This document shows positions 1-7,765 of a DNA stretch of 64,000 nucleotides, in pieces (positions within the stretch are counted from its first letter, which is position 1; every line of letters begins with the position of its first letter). The notes under the pieces were generated by a model. It saw only the letters and a list, made by a program, of their open reading frames with translations, searched no databases and was not told the origin of the DNA. Location: positions 558,001 through 622,000 of the forward strand of contig CALRMU020000003.1 of assembly GCA_943369295.1 (NCBI GenBank), read 5' to 3'. Made by a program: the position numbers and the translations under genes. This stretch comes from JAKRSE01 sp943369295 (GTDB taxonomy: Bacteria > Armatimonadota > Fimbriimonadia > Fimbriimonadales > Fimbriimonadaceae).

Positions 1-138
1 TTCTGCAACGACCCAGATCTTGGCCACTTCTCTTATGTCAGGTACCTGGAAAACCAGATTCGTAAAGAACTGGTCCTCGAAGGAACTCCGATTGCGATCC
101 ATCTAAGAAGCAGTCGGCGAGACGAAGAAGACGACTAA
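1..138 (+). CDS. der: GTPase Der (EngA), C-terminal fragment
   Basis: The window opens inside this gene and shows only its last 45 residues. Der has two tandem GTPase domains followed by a KH-like domain and assists maturation of the large ribosomal subunit. The visible part is the end of the KH-like domain: NDPDLGHFSYVRYLENQIR matches the family's conserved stretch, followed by EGTPI and a charged tail ending in RRDEEDD. The GTPase domains lie outside the window, so function is inferred from this tail only. A strong terminator follows at 148-192. Confidence 0.85.
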   Translation, partial: FCNDPDLGHFSYVRYLENQIRKELVLEGTPIAIHLRSSRRDEEDD

Positions 139-147
139 AACTTCTCT

Positions 148-192
148 AAATCCCTCTTTCGATCTTCCAGATTGAAAGAGGGATTTTTTGTT
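148..192 (+). terminator. Rho-independent terminator after der
   Basis: The arms TCCCTCTTTC (151-160) and GAAAGAGGGA (174-183) form a 10-bp perfect stem with a 13-nt loop, followed by six T. It lies 12 bases after the der stop and separates it from the dihydroorotase gene. Confidence 0.9.
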
Positions 193-283
193 TAACTTTG
201 CAAGACCTACCCTCAAAATCACTCTATCAGGTTAAAAACAGCCTGGACTTCGTCAGGTCACATCAGCCTCTGGGCCTAAGGGA

Positions 284-289
284 TATGCT
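284..289 (+). promoter_or_regulatory. -10-type box before the dihydroorotase gene
   Basis: TATGCT ends 8 nt before the ATG at 298, with no purine-rich ribosome binding site between. It belongs to a recurrent TANNNT-short gap-ATG pattern in this window that suggests leaderless transcription. Confidence 0.5.
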
Positions 290-297
290 AAGGCACC

Positions 298-1626
298 ATG
301 AAGGCTGATCTCATCCTGCGTCGAGCGAAAATCGTTACAGGTAGGTCCGTATTTGAAGGTGATTTGGCCGTTCAAGGCGAAAGAATTGCCAGCATCGGCG
401 ACCTTAGCGCCTGGCACGGTGCAGAGGAATATGACTGTCACGGCCTTCATCTCCTTCCCGGCGTGATAGACACCCAAGTCCATTTCAGAGAACCGGGCCT
501 GGAGCACAAGGAAGATTTAGAATCTGGGACGAGAGCCGCGATTATGGGCGGCACAACAACAGTGTTCGAAATGCCGAACACTTCCCCCTCAACCACCACT
601 GCCGAAGCCCTCGCCGACAAGGTCAGCCGAGCCCAAGGCCGAACCTGGTGCGAGACATCCTTCTTTGTGGGAGCATCGCCCGACAACATCGGTCAGCTGG
701 CCGATCTTGAAATGCTTCCTGGTACGCCTGGAGTGAAGATTTTCATGGGATCTTCTACCGGCAATCTGCTGGTTGATACGGACGACCTTCTTCGCGAAGT
801 GCTCAAAAACGGCAAGCGCACCTGCCCCGTTCACAGTGAAGATGAGCCCAGAAACCGAGAACGAAAAGCTCTGATCTCCGATAATCCTCATCCTCGAGAG
901 CACCCTTTTCTTCGTGATGCCGAATCTGCCCGCCTTTGCACCGAGAGGCTTTTGAGTCTAGCCGCAGAAACAAAGCGACCGGTGCACGTCCTCCACATCT
1001 CGACTCTGGAGGAACTGCCACTTTTGGCCGGAGCCAAGGCTACTGGACTGCCCGTCACCTGCGAAATCACTCCACAGCACCTGAGCCTCAACGCCGAGCT
1101 CTACGAAACTTTAGGAAGCTTGGTGCAGATGAACCCACCAATCCGATCAGAGGAGCACAGAGCAGCCCTTATGGAAGCTTTTCAGGCTGGCCTCTTTGAT
1201 GTGATCGGCAGCGACCACGCTCCCCACACTCTTGAAGAGAAGGCCAAGCCTTATCCACAATCTCCGAGCGGAATGCCAGGTGTCCAAACCCTGCTGCCCA
1301 TCATGCTGGACTGGGTAAACAAGGGCGCCCTGGATCTTTCTAAGCTTGTAAGAATGACCAGCGAGAACCCGGCCAAGCTCTACGGCCTAAGGGACAAGGG
1401 CTGGATCGCCCCTGGCTCACACGCCGACCTCGTGCTGGTCGACCTCGACGCTGAGTGGGAAGTGACCAAGGATTGGCTGCAGTCTAAGTGTGGATGGAGC
1501 CCCTATGAGGGCTGGAAGCTCCGTGGACGCGTGGAGCATGTTCTACTGCGTGGAGGCTGGGCTGTACGGGATCGGGGCCTGGTTGGCTCTCCTAGAGGCA
1601 AGACCGTTCGGTTTACTTGGAAGTAG
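298..1626 (+). CDS. pyrC: Dihydroorotase (class I amidohydrolase)
   Basis: This enzyme cyclises N-carbamoyl-aspartate to dihydroorotate, step three of pyrimidine synthesis. It is 442 residues, a usual length for the zinc-dependent multi-domain type. Visible motifs are DTQVHFREPG (58-67), the region GVKIFMGSS with the candidate carbamylated lysine (about 150), VHSEDE, VLHIS and the GSDHAPHT metal site near residue 305. The first histidine of the usual HxH metal pair is glutamine (Q60). I recall the same DTQVHFREPG form in a known subfamily, so this is probably still an active enzyme. Allantoinase is a less likely alternative. The gene stands alone between two terminators. Confidence 0.85.
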   Translation: MKADLILRRAKIVTGRSVFEGDLAVQGERIASIGDLSAWHGAEEYDCHGLHLLPGVIDTQVHFREPGLEHKEDLESGTRAAIMGGTTTVFEMPNTSPSTTTAEALADKVSRAQGRTWCETSFFVGASPDNIGQLADLEMLPGTPGVKIFMGSSTGNLLVDTDDLLREVLKNGKRTCPVHSEDEPRNRERKALISDNPHPREHPFLRDAESARLCTERLLSLAAETKRPVHVLHISTLEELPLLAGAKATGLPVTCEITPQHLSLNAELYETLGSLVQMNPPIRSEEHRAALMEAFQAGLFDVIGSDHAPHTLEEKAKPYPQSPSGMPGVQTLLPIMLDWVNKGALDLSKLVRMTSENPAKLYGLRDKGWIAPGSHADLVLVDLDAEWEVTKDWLQSKCGWSPYEGWKLRGRVEHVLLRGGWAVRDRGLVGSPRGKTVRFTWK

Positions 1627-1646
1627 TTCGGTTTACTTGGAAGTAG
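1607..1646 (+). repeat. 20-bp tandem duplication over the dihydroorotase stop codon
   Basis: TTCGGTTTACTTGGAAGTAG occurs twice back to back (1607-1626 and 1627-1646). The first copy encodes the last residues and the TAG stop; the second is untranslated. It looks like a recent replication slip. Confidence 0.95.
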
Positions 1647-1670
1647 GCAGACCAAGTCTGACTGATAAAA

Positions 1671-1704
1671 AGTCCCCTCCTTTCGTACACGAGAGGAGGG
1701 GACT
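1671..1704 (-). terminator. Terminator of the leuA transcript
   Basis: The arms AGTCCCCTCCT (1671-1681) and AGGAGGGGACT (1694-1704) pair perfectly. On the minus strand the stem is followed by five T, so it serves the leftward leuA gene. It may also stop the rightward dihydroorotase transcript. Confidence 0.8.
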
Positions 1705-1720
1705 AAGGGGCAAAGAGAAT

Positions 1721-2866
1721 CTAGTTCTTCGTGACCAGTTCTCGAAGGTCAGCGTCGTCAACTTCAGCTTTCTTATCCGCAACGTCCAAAAAGGCCGAGT
1801 AGATAATCTCAAACCGATCTTCATGGAAGCTGAAGCCCAATTCGCTGAGCCGATGCTTCAAGCCATGGCGGCCTGATCGAGCGGTCAGAATAATCTCGCT
1901 CTTCTCTGCCCCGACCAGCAGAGGATCGATAATCTCGTAGGTGGACCTCTCCTTCAAAACGCCATCCTGGTGAATGCCGCTTGAGTGGGCGTAAGCGTTT
2001 GCCCCAACGACTGCCTTGTTGCGCTGAACAAGCATGCCAGTGTGCCGAGACACCAGCCTAGAGAGGGGCAGCAGTTTTCGAGTCTCAATCGAAGTCTCAA
2101 GACCATAGATATCCTTTCGAATGTAGAGGGCCATCACGACTTCTTCCAAGCTCGTGTTCCCCGCTCTCTCTCCGATTCCATTGACCGTGACCTCAACCTG
2201 TCTCGCCCCGCCGCGAACTCCTGCAAGAGTGTTGGCCGTGGCCATGCCTAAATCGTTGTGGCAGTGGCAGGAAAAAACCGCCTTATCTGAGTTGGGAACC
2301 CTATTGATGATCCCGGCGATCAGATCCTGATACTCCTCCGGAGAAGCGTAGCCGGTTGTATCCGGAACATTGATCGTAGTTGCACCAGCCTTGATCACTT
2401 CCTCGACGACCTTGCAGACATAGTCGCGGTCGGCTCGGCCGGAATCCTCCATGAAGTATTCGATGTCATCTGTGAACTGACGGGCGATCTTAACTGCATT
2501 GACTCCTGTTTCCAGGGCCTGCTCTTTAGTCATCCGCAGCTTGTGCTGAAGGTGGTTTTCGCTTACCCCCAAACCGGTATGGATGCGGCCCCTTTCGGCT
2601 GGCTTCAAGGCCTCAGCTGCGACTTCGATATCCTTCTGCCTGGCACGGGTAAGGCCGCAGATGGTTACTCCCTTCAACTCTCGAGCGAGTGTGCTGACGC
2701 TTTCAAAATCGCCGGGAGACGAGATAGGGAAACCAGCCTCGATGATGTTCACGCCAAGATCAACTAGGGCATGGCCAATTTCGAGCTTTTCCTCCATGTT
2801 CAGGCGAACGCCGGGGCTCTGTTCCCCGTCGCGGAGGGTGGTGTCGAAAATCAATACCTGTTCCAT
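1721..2866 (-). CDS. leuA: 2-isopropylmalate synthase, short form without the regulatory domain
   Basis: It condenses acetyl-CoA with 2-oxoisovalerate in the first committed step of leucine synthesis. DTTLRDGEQSPG (residues 8-19) opens the HMGL-type TIM barrel and SCHCHNDLG near residue 197 is the metal-binding HxH. The protein ends at residue 381, soon after the linker subdomains. Standard LeuA is about 510 residues with a C-terminal leucine-binding dimer domain, which is absent here. Loss of leucine feedback is therefore inferred. Homocitrate or citramalate synthase remain possible substrates of the same fold. leuB lies far away at 46569; leuCD are not in the window. Confidence 0.8.
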   Translation of the reverse strand: MEQVLIFDTTLRDGEQSPGVRLNMEEKLEIGHALVDLGVNIIEAGFPISSPGDFESVSTLARELKGVTICGLTRARQKDIEVAAEALKPAERGRIHTGLGVSENHLQHKLRMTKEQALETGVNAVKIARQFTDDIEYFMEDSGRADRDYVCKVVEEVIKAGATTINVPDTTGYASPEEYQDLIAGIINRVPNSDKAVFSCHCHNDLGMATANTLAGVRGGARQVEVTVNGIGERAGNTSLEEVVMALYIRKDIYGLETSIETRKLLPLSRLVSRHTGMLVQRNKAVVGANAYAHSSGIHQDGVLKERSTYEIIDPLLVGAEKSEIILTARSGRHGLKHRLSELGFSFHEDRFEIIYSAFLDVADKKAEVDDADLRELVTKN

Positions 2867-3029
2867 GACGCTTGCTTCTCTAATGCGCCCACATTGGGCA
2901 TCGGGCTCCCGCTGGCGGCTGCGCCGGGGAGGAAGTGGTGGCCCCCAAATGGGGAAGAACCTTTATTATGGCCCCTAACCAGTCCCACTGACGAGGCAAA
3001 GCAGCAGGAGACTTTTGTTCTGTAAGGCG

Positions 3030-3035
3030 TATACT
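3030..3035 (+). promoter_or_regulatory. -10-type box before the NIL-domain gene
   Basis: TATACT ends 9 nt before the ATG at 3045. It lies inside the reading frame if the upstream ATG at 3015 were used, so it argues for 3045 as the real start. Confidence 0.5.
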
Positions 3036-3044
3036 CACAAAGTC

Positions 3045-3287
3045 ATGGCCCAGGTGGACATCAATCTGACCGCAAAGGATGCTCAGGCCGAGCAGCCTTG
3101 GATCTGCCGTCTCAGCCGAGAGTTCAATGTGACGGTCAACATCGTCAAGGCGAACGTCGACAAGGACTTTGGCTGGATTCAGATTCGCCTGGATGGTTCG
3201 ACCGAAGAGATTCAGAGAGCTATTGCTTGGCTGATGCAGACCGGCATGCATGTTGATGCCGAGCAGCGCTCCGTGCGCGCACTCTAG
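3045..3287 (+). CDS. Stand-alone NIL-domain protein
   Basis: This 80-residue protein (from MAQVDINL) matches the NIL domain, an ACT-like fold found at the C-terminus of methionine ABC-transporter ATPases and in ferredoxin-type proteins, where it binds a small ligand. The pattern W-I-C-R-L-S-R-E-F-N-V-T-V-N-I and the closing helix EEIQRAIAWLMQTGMHV fit that fold. An ATG 30 bases upstream is in frame, but the -10 box at 3030 favours the shorter start. The stop is 2 bases before the next gene, so the two are probably co-translated. Ligand and partner are unknown. Confidence 0.65.
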   Translation: MAQVDINLTAKDAQAEQPWICRLSREFNVTVNIVKANVDKDFGWIQIRLDGSTEEIQRAIAWLMQTGMHVDAEQRSVRAL

Positions 3288-3289
3288 TC

Positions 3290-4198
3290 TTGGAATTCAC
3301 TCCCAACATTCCGGCGGGTTTTGATTCTTTTTGGCAGGAGAAGACCTCTTCTGCTCTTTCTACCTCCCTGGATTTCTCCCTTGCCCCTTCGGACCGAGTG
3401 AGCCCGGATGGACGAGCAGTTCAGGTCCTTACCTTCAGGGGGATTTCTGGCGAAGAACTGCATGGGTGGGTGGTCGTGACTCCTGGTGCTGACAGCGAGC
3501 CCGGTTTTCTTTGGGTTCCCCCCTACAGCCGCTGGTCAATGCTCCCTAATGAGTACGGCACCAGGCCCGGATTCGCCAGCCTTAGCTTCAATTTCTTCGG
3601 GGAATCTGCTTTTCATAAGGAAACCTACACCCCCGCCCGCGGCTATTTTGCCGATGGGATCGAATTTCCTGAGACTTGGATCTTCGGGCGGATGTACCAA
3701 AACGCAGTCATTGCCTTGCGGGTTTTGGCTTCCCTGCCTGGGGTCGATTCCGGAAAGCTTGCCTCCTGCGGAATGAGCCAGGGCGGAGGGATTTCCATCT
3801 GGCTTGGCGCTTTCTGCCCCTTGGTTAGGGCGGTCTGCGCAGATATGCCTTTTCTCGGCGGCATCGGGGAGCTCTTTGCCAAGGCTTCCGTCCACCGTTA
3901 CCCTCTTAAAGAAATCGGCGACTGGGTGGGCACTGATCCTGGCCGTCAGGCGCAGTTTTTAGAGACTCTGCGCTGGTTCGATACCATTCACATGGCTTCT
4001 CGGTGCCAGGTTCCGACCCTGCTGACTCTGGGGACTAAGGATCCTGCGGTTCGTCCATGGCAGGTTCATGAGATTTTGAATGCTCTCCCTGGCGTTAAAA
4101 GGCTGGATGAGCTGGATTGGGGTCACGACTGGCATCCGAGCATGGTTGAGAGGAATCTGGGCTGGCTCCATCGCGTCACCAGAAACCACTATAAATGA
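3290..4198 (+). CDS. Acetyl-xylan-esterase-like alpha/beta hydrolase
   Basis: A 302-residue alpha/beta hydrolase of the AXE1 (acetyl xylan esterase / cephalosporin C deacetylase) type. The nucleophile elbow is GMSQGGG, the acid is the Asp of GTKDPAVRP and the histidine is in WGHDWHP near the C-terminus. The N-terminal AGFDSFWQE resembles the typical start of this family. There is no signal peptide, so it should act in the cytoplasm on acetylated sugars or similar esters. The start appears to be TTG, 2 bases after the NIL-gene stop; no in-frame ATG lies near. Confidence 0.75.
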   Translation: MEFTPNIPAGFDSFWQEKTSSALSTSLDFSLAPSDRVSPDGRAVQVLTFRGISGEELHGWVVVTPGADSEPGFLWVPPYSRWSMLPNEYGTRPGFASLSFNFFGESAFHKETYTPARGYFADGIEFPETWIFGRMYQNAVIALRVLASLPGVDSGKLASCGMSQGGGISIWLGAFCPLVRAVCADMPFLGGIGELFAKASVHRYPLKEIGDWVGTDPGRQAQFLETLRWFDTIHMASRCQVPTLLTLGTKDPAVRPWQVHEILNALPGVKRLDELDWGHDWHPSMVERNLGWLHRVTRNHYK

Positions 4199-4321
4199 TA
4201 CTATCCACGTTACTCTACTGAAATGGCATGGTCTAATGTGGTAAAATTCCTAGTACTGGTGTTTTCTCACTTTGTTTCAGAAATTCAAGAGCAGATGATG
4301 GCCAACGAGGAGAAGAACTAG

Positions 4322-4918
4322 ATGGAAGAACTTAAACATATCAAACTTGCCAGCGAATTGTGGGAGTCAATTCATAGTTCTGGTGATAGCCCCTCTGAGT
4401 CACTAAGGAAGTTTGCTGAGGACCAGGGTAGTGTTTTCGCTGCAAAATTCTCTGGATTCATTGCAGATGAACAACCAGACGAAGTATTTCTTGAAGAATA
4501 TGATAAGTGTACTGATTACACTTCGCAGGAGATGACTCAGCTTCTCCAAAGCGGTCCGTCTGAAGTTGAATTTTATGAGAAGGTTCTGGAAATCATTAAT
4601 GCTGCTCCTACATCACATCCTGGCGTAAAGGCAATTCTACTGTCGGTTGGCTTTTTGTCCGGAGTGTTGCCTTATTATGACCTAGGTGACGGGGAAAAGA
4701 TTGAAGACCAAGAGTTCAGGTCACTTTCGACTCTTGTCCTTCATCAAGTTAAACAGCTAAAGTTTTTACTTCTCAGACCTTATAGCCAGAAAACGGAACG
4801 GGCCAGTCTGATACTTAAAGTCTTGGACTCGGTGGCGGAACCGGACCAACGTACAGTGTTACTCGTACATTTACTTGAGTTGGTCAAGATTCTTGACAGG
4901 AAGAGTTCGGAGACTTAA
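4322..4918 (+). CDS. Unknown helical protein, first gene of a nucleosidase module
   Basis: I recognise no family in these 198 residues. The sequence is acidic and appears largely helical. One hydrophobic stretch (AILLSVGFLSGVLPYYDL, about residues 100-117) is followed by amphipathic helices, and the end is rich in leucine (VLLVHLLELVKILDRK). GAGGAG about 10 bases upstream is a good ribosome binding site. Base composition is clearly AT-richer than the flanking genes, which suggests horizontal acquisition. The next gene starts 5 bases after its stop, so it is likely the sensor, regulator or partner of that nucleosidase. This role is inferred from position only. Confidence 0.8.
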   Translation: MEELKHIKLASELWESIHSSGDSPSESLRKFAEDQGSVFAAKFSGFIADEQPDEVFLEEYDKCTDYTSQEMTQLLQSGPSEVEFYEKVLEIINAAPTSHPGVKAILLSVGFLSGVLPYYDLGDGEKIEDQEFRSLSTLVLHQVKQLKFLLLRPYSQKTERASLILKVLDSVAEPDQRTVLLVHLLELVKILDRKSSET

Positions 4919-4923
4919 CTCTC

Positions 4924-5871
4924 ATGATTCCTAAGTTTTGGTCGAATCTGTTTTTCTCTGAAGTGCCAGACCAACCTACCATTGACAATGGCGAGACTCA
5001 GGCGAACACTGTCGATTTTACTGATTACACGAGTAAAAGAAATACTGGCACAGAAGCAATAAGGTTAACTGATTTAGAAGATAGGTTTGCTTTCCTAAAG
5101 ACAGTTGACATTGTTTTCCTGTGTGCACTTCGTAAAGAGAGTCAGGCAGTTCACGAAGTGTTTGGAGATGGATTTGACTCCATCAGGGTTGATTCCTTCG
5201 TCTATTATACAAAAGTAGTTGAGCTTTCAGACGTTAACTTCAGAATTTGCACACTGTCTCCACATCGGGCTGGGCCCAGCACTGCAGCAATCTTCGCAAG
5301 TGTGGCCCTGATGCACTGTGAACCGTCTTTAATTGTTATGACAGGAATCTGCGGCGGGATAAGTGATGAGGTTAAACTTGGAGATATCATTATTGCTGAC
5401 CAAGTCTATGACTTCCTTTCATCTAAACTCACTGATGACGGTCAAAGGCCGTCCTTTGAGCCGCACCGGCTCAATGATTCAATATCATCTATCGTGAATC
5501 ATGAGCTTCAGGATTGGAAATTGGACACCAGTACGTTGTGGTTTGGAAAGCTCTTTGCGGCAAAGTGTGAACTTGTGGCAGATGCAAAAGTAGCTTTAGG
5601 ACATTTTGGTACAAGTTCTTCAGTTGTCGCTAGCGATTCGGTAAAGGAGGAGATAGCACTGCATGACAGGAAGACCCTTGCGATTGATATGGAAGCTTAT
5701 TCTGTTGCAAATGCGACAAAGTTACTTCGGGAAAGTCGCACGGACTTTATGATCCTGAAATCCGTATCAGATAATGCGAATTCCAATAAGAAGGACGCGC
5801 TCCATGCCTTCTGCTCCCATGTAAGCGCCCAAGTTGCTCTCGACATTCTTAAGCACTTAATAATGGTTTGA
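4924..5871 (+). CDS. Nucleoside phosphorylase / nucleosidase-fold protein
   Basis: Residues from about 60 to 312 form a PNP/MTAN-type nucleoside phosphorylase domain. It opens with DIVFLCALRKESQAV and has the glycine turn MTGICGGISDEVKLGD, the nucleoside-binding AIDMEAYSVA and the catalytic aspartate in ILKSVSDNAN, so all key motifs are present. The first 58 residues are a polar, probably disordered extension. The DMEAY and KSVSD forms resemble, as I recall, family members used as stand-alone or fused effectors in conflict systems, some of which cleave ATP, rather than the housekeeping Mtn/Pfs enzyme. It is AT-rich and tightly coupled to the unknown gene upstream. Substrate is unknown. Confidence 0.75.
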   Translation: MIPKFWSNLFFSEVPDQPTIDNGETQANTVDFTDYTSKRNTGTEAIRLTDLEDRFAFLKTVDIVFLCALRKESQAVHEVFGDGFDSIRVDSFVYYTKVVELSDVNFRICTLSPHRAGPSTAAIFASVALMHCEPSLIVMTGICGGISDEVKLGDIIIADQVYDFLSSKLTDDGQRPSFEPHRLNDSISSIVNHELQDWKLDTSTLWFGKLFAAKCELVADAKVALGHFGTSSSVVASDSVKEEIALHDRKTLAIDMEAYSVANATKLLRESRTDFMILKSVSDNANSNKKDALHAFCSHVSAQVALDILKHLIMV

Positions 5872-5964
5872 AAATTGAAGCCGAAGGATCGAAAGTAGAG
5901 CAGGTCTCTAGTAAAAATTCACAAAAAGCGTACTTTAACCGGCTCAAGCCTCGTAGAAAGAGTC

Positions 5965-6669
5965 ATGAGACTGCCCCTTCTGCTGACCTTGATCCTCATT
6001 TCAGCCGCCAGCTTTGGGCAGTACGTCTGGCCAAAGGCAGGCTACAACGCCCCGGAACCAGGCCTCTACACCGAAGACCCCTTCATCATCCAGTACCGCA
6101 AGGAGTTCTTTGCCGTCTTCCGTGGCGATTTCCCTCGCTTTGAAAAGGCTCTGAAGGAGATTGAGGCGATGGTGGAAGCAAACCCCAACGACGCCAGAGC
6201 CACGGTCTGGAAGGGCAATGGGCGCATGGTCCAGGCTGGGCTTGCTCTGATCCAAAACAAGGCCGAGGAGGCGAAGAGCCTCTACAAAGAATCAAATATG
6301 CTGCTGGACCGGGCCGTGCGCCTGACCCCAGAAGATCCCAACATCTACATGATGAGGGCGGCAACTCTACTGCTCTTCCACCAGCGCTTTCCTCGCGAGT
6401 GGAACGACCGGCGGGTCTACGAAAGGCTGAGAGATGACTCGCTGAAGTTCATCGAGTTCATCGGCCCCTACCGCTTCCCCCGAACCTCGATTCATCTTCA
6501 GGGTGAGGCTCTGGCTTCCCTGGCCATCGCCTACCAGGAGCTTGGTCTCAAGTCGGCTGCGGTCAAGACTTGGCAGAGACTGGTCACTTCTCTTCCTAAG
6601 ACCGAGTACGCCACCAAGGGTCGGAAAGAATTGGAAGCCCTTGGGGTTGTGGCAGTTTCTGCGGAGTGA
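5965..6669 (+). CDS. Secreted TPR-type protein of unknown function
   Basis: This 234-residue protein begins with a signal peptide (MRLPLLLTLILISAASFGQ, cleavage probably after FG). The body contains helical repeats of TPR character: FEKALKEIEAMVEANPNDARATVWKG, LLDRAVRLTPEDPNIYMMRAA and ALASLAIAYQELGLKSAAVKTWQRL. TPRs usually mediate protein contacts. No enzymatic motif is visible. It stands alone, downstream of the nucleosidase module but with codon use like the rest of the genome. Confidence 0.75.
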   Translation: MRLPLLLTLILISAASFGQYVWPKAGYNAPEPGLYTEDPFIIQYRKEFFAVFRGDFPRFEKALKEIEAMVEANPNDARATVWKGNGRMVQAGLALIQNKAEEAKSLYKESNMLLDRAVRLTPEDPNIYMMRAATLLLFHQRFPREWNDRRVYERLRDDSLKFIEFIGPYRFPRTSIHLQGEALASLAIAYQELGLKSAAVKTWQRLVTSLPKTEYATKGRKELEALGVVAVSAE

Positions 6670-7209
6670 TTTTAGCCGCACTTCCGTCTAGGCGCGAGGA
6701 ACGCGAAAACCAAAACGGGTGACCGGGGATGGCAGCGAGGAAGGAGCTGCAGCCCCGGGATCACAACAGATTTTATGAATCGTTCCACACTGTCACAAGA
6801 TGTGCAGAAGTCTTGGATGACCATGGAATGGAAAGTTCTGGTCTGGGATTTCCTGGCTTAGCAGAGCCAAACCAGGCCACACAAAACTTGTAGTCAAACG
6901 ATGACCTTTTTGATTCAAAACTGATCCTTTCCCGCCCGACAGCAGGCTGATCGGGACGGGGCACCCGACTTAATCAGTGCACGAAGGAACCTGATTAATC
7001 ACATCCAGTTCTTCCGGGGCTCCCCGCCGAGCGGGGCATCCCCAACCACTTATTGTAAAGTTTGATGCAGGCTGCATGCAGGAATTTTCGATGAAGTAAA
7101 TCGGACGGATGAAGGTCGATCGTGTAGATTTCCCACAAATTTCTAACTCGTTCGTCCGGGGTTGCCTCGGGTCCTTGACCCGTGAAAAGTGCTTCCCAGA
7201 AGGCAGCAC
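6670..7209. other. 540-bp convergent gap with repeats and no supported gene
   Basis: The two flanking genes point toward each other. A REP-like hairpin lies at 6716-6763, and a short GGGTC...GACCC hairpin at 7169-7181 recurs at 62214-62226. Two leftward open frames (6773-6964, 6970-7209) show no domain or start signal and look spurious. The rest has no recognisable feature. Confidence 0.6.
6716..6763 (-). repeat. REP-like hairpin, family A
   Basis: The minus strand reads CCGGGGCTGC, a short variable loop, then GCCATCCCCGGTCACCC. CCGGGG and CCCCGG form the stem base, with GCAGC/GCTGC inside. Related copies lie at 11348, 11431, 17801 and, more diverged, 55895. Confidence 0.75.
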
Positions 7210-7752
7210 TCAGTGAAGACGGCTTGACTCTCTTGCAGCAAGTCTATTTGCAATTATAGATGGCCTTGTTGATTTTGAAACAGCGTCTAAAGTTTGAATG
7301 AATGCCTCACGCATTTCAAGACTCATTCCACTCTTGTTCATGGTTTTGGCAAACCCAATGAGAACAAATGAGAGCAGCTCGGCCTGCCAGCTTGTAAGGC
7401 GATTTAGCTGGTCTTTATTGCTGGCGGCGACCAAAACTCTGGACAAGATTCTTAGCCATGACTGCTTTCGGCCGACGCCTAAGAGGCTGAATCTCGTAAG
7501 CAATGTGAGCCAAGCAGAAGGAAGAGTCTGCTTGAAAGAGAGCTGTAGAACACATCTGTAGAGAGGCTCCTTGAGCATCAATGCAATCATCAAGAAAAAG
7601 ATGAAACTGAGGACAACGCCTGACATCGCCAGAACCTGAACCCCAGAATCTGAAGTTCCTATCCTGCTCCAAAAGAGCAATATCGGAACTGCTAGAAAGC
7701 AGAGTTTCTCTAGCAAGAGATATGTGCCAAGTATCCAGTAATTCCGAGACAC
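7210..7752 (-). CDS. Unknown membrane protein
   Basis: No family recognised. The 180-residue protein has two N-terminal membrane segments (about residues 7-29, WILGTYLLLEKLCFLAVPILLFW, and 40-60, VLAMSGVVLSFIFFLMIALML). A soluble, basic, mostly helical part follows. The start appears to be GTG. It lies 13 bases after the stop of the leftward gene upstream and probably shares its transcript. A TAAACT box lies 5 nt before the GTG, so an internal promoter is possible. Confidence 0.6.
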   Translation of the reverse strand: MSRNYWILGTYLLLEKLCFLAVPILLFWSRIGTSDSGVQVLAMSGVVLSFIFFLMIALMLKEPLYRCVLQLSFKQTLPSAWLTLLTRFSLLGVGRKQSWLRILSRVLVAASNKDQLNRLTSWQAELLSFVLIGFAKTMNKSGMSLEMREAFIQTLDAVSKSTRPSIIANRLAARESSRLH

Positions 7753-7765
7753 AGCTCAGTTTACA

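Noticed and set aside
1490..1876. 128-codon frame across the end of the dihydroorotase gene and the leuA terminator
   Set aside because: It crosses two strong gene ends, including the tandem duplication, and has no family match.
2867..3044. T-box or leader-peptide control upstream of leuA
   Set aside because: The gap is under 180 bp, with no T-box motif, no run of leucine codons and no terminator-antiterminator pair.
4223..4321. 32-codon frame (MAWSNVVKFLVLVFSHFV...) ending directly at the ATG of the 198-residue gene
   Set aside because: It has no ribosome binding site or -10 box of its own. The purine-rich stretch GAGGAG at its end serves the next gene. It could be a small coupled membrane peptide, but the evidence is too thin.
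6773..7209. Leftward open frames of 63 and 79 codons
   Set aside because: No domain, no start signal and overlap with repeats; the composition is not gene-like.
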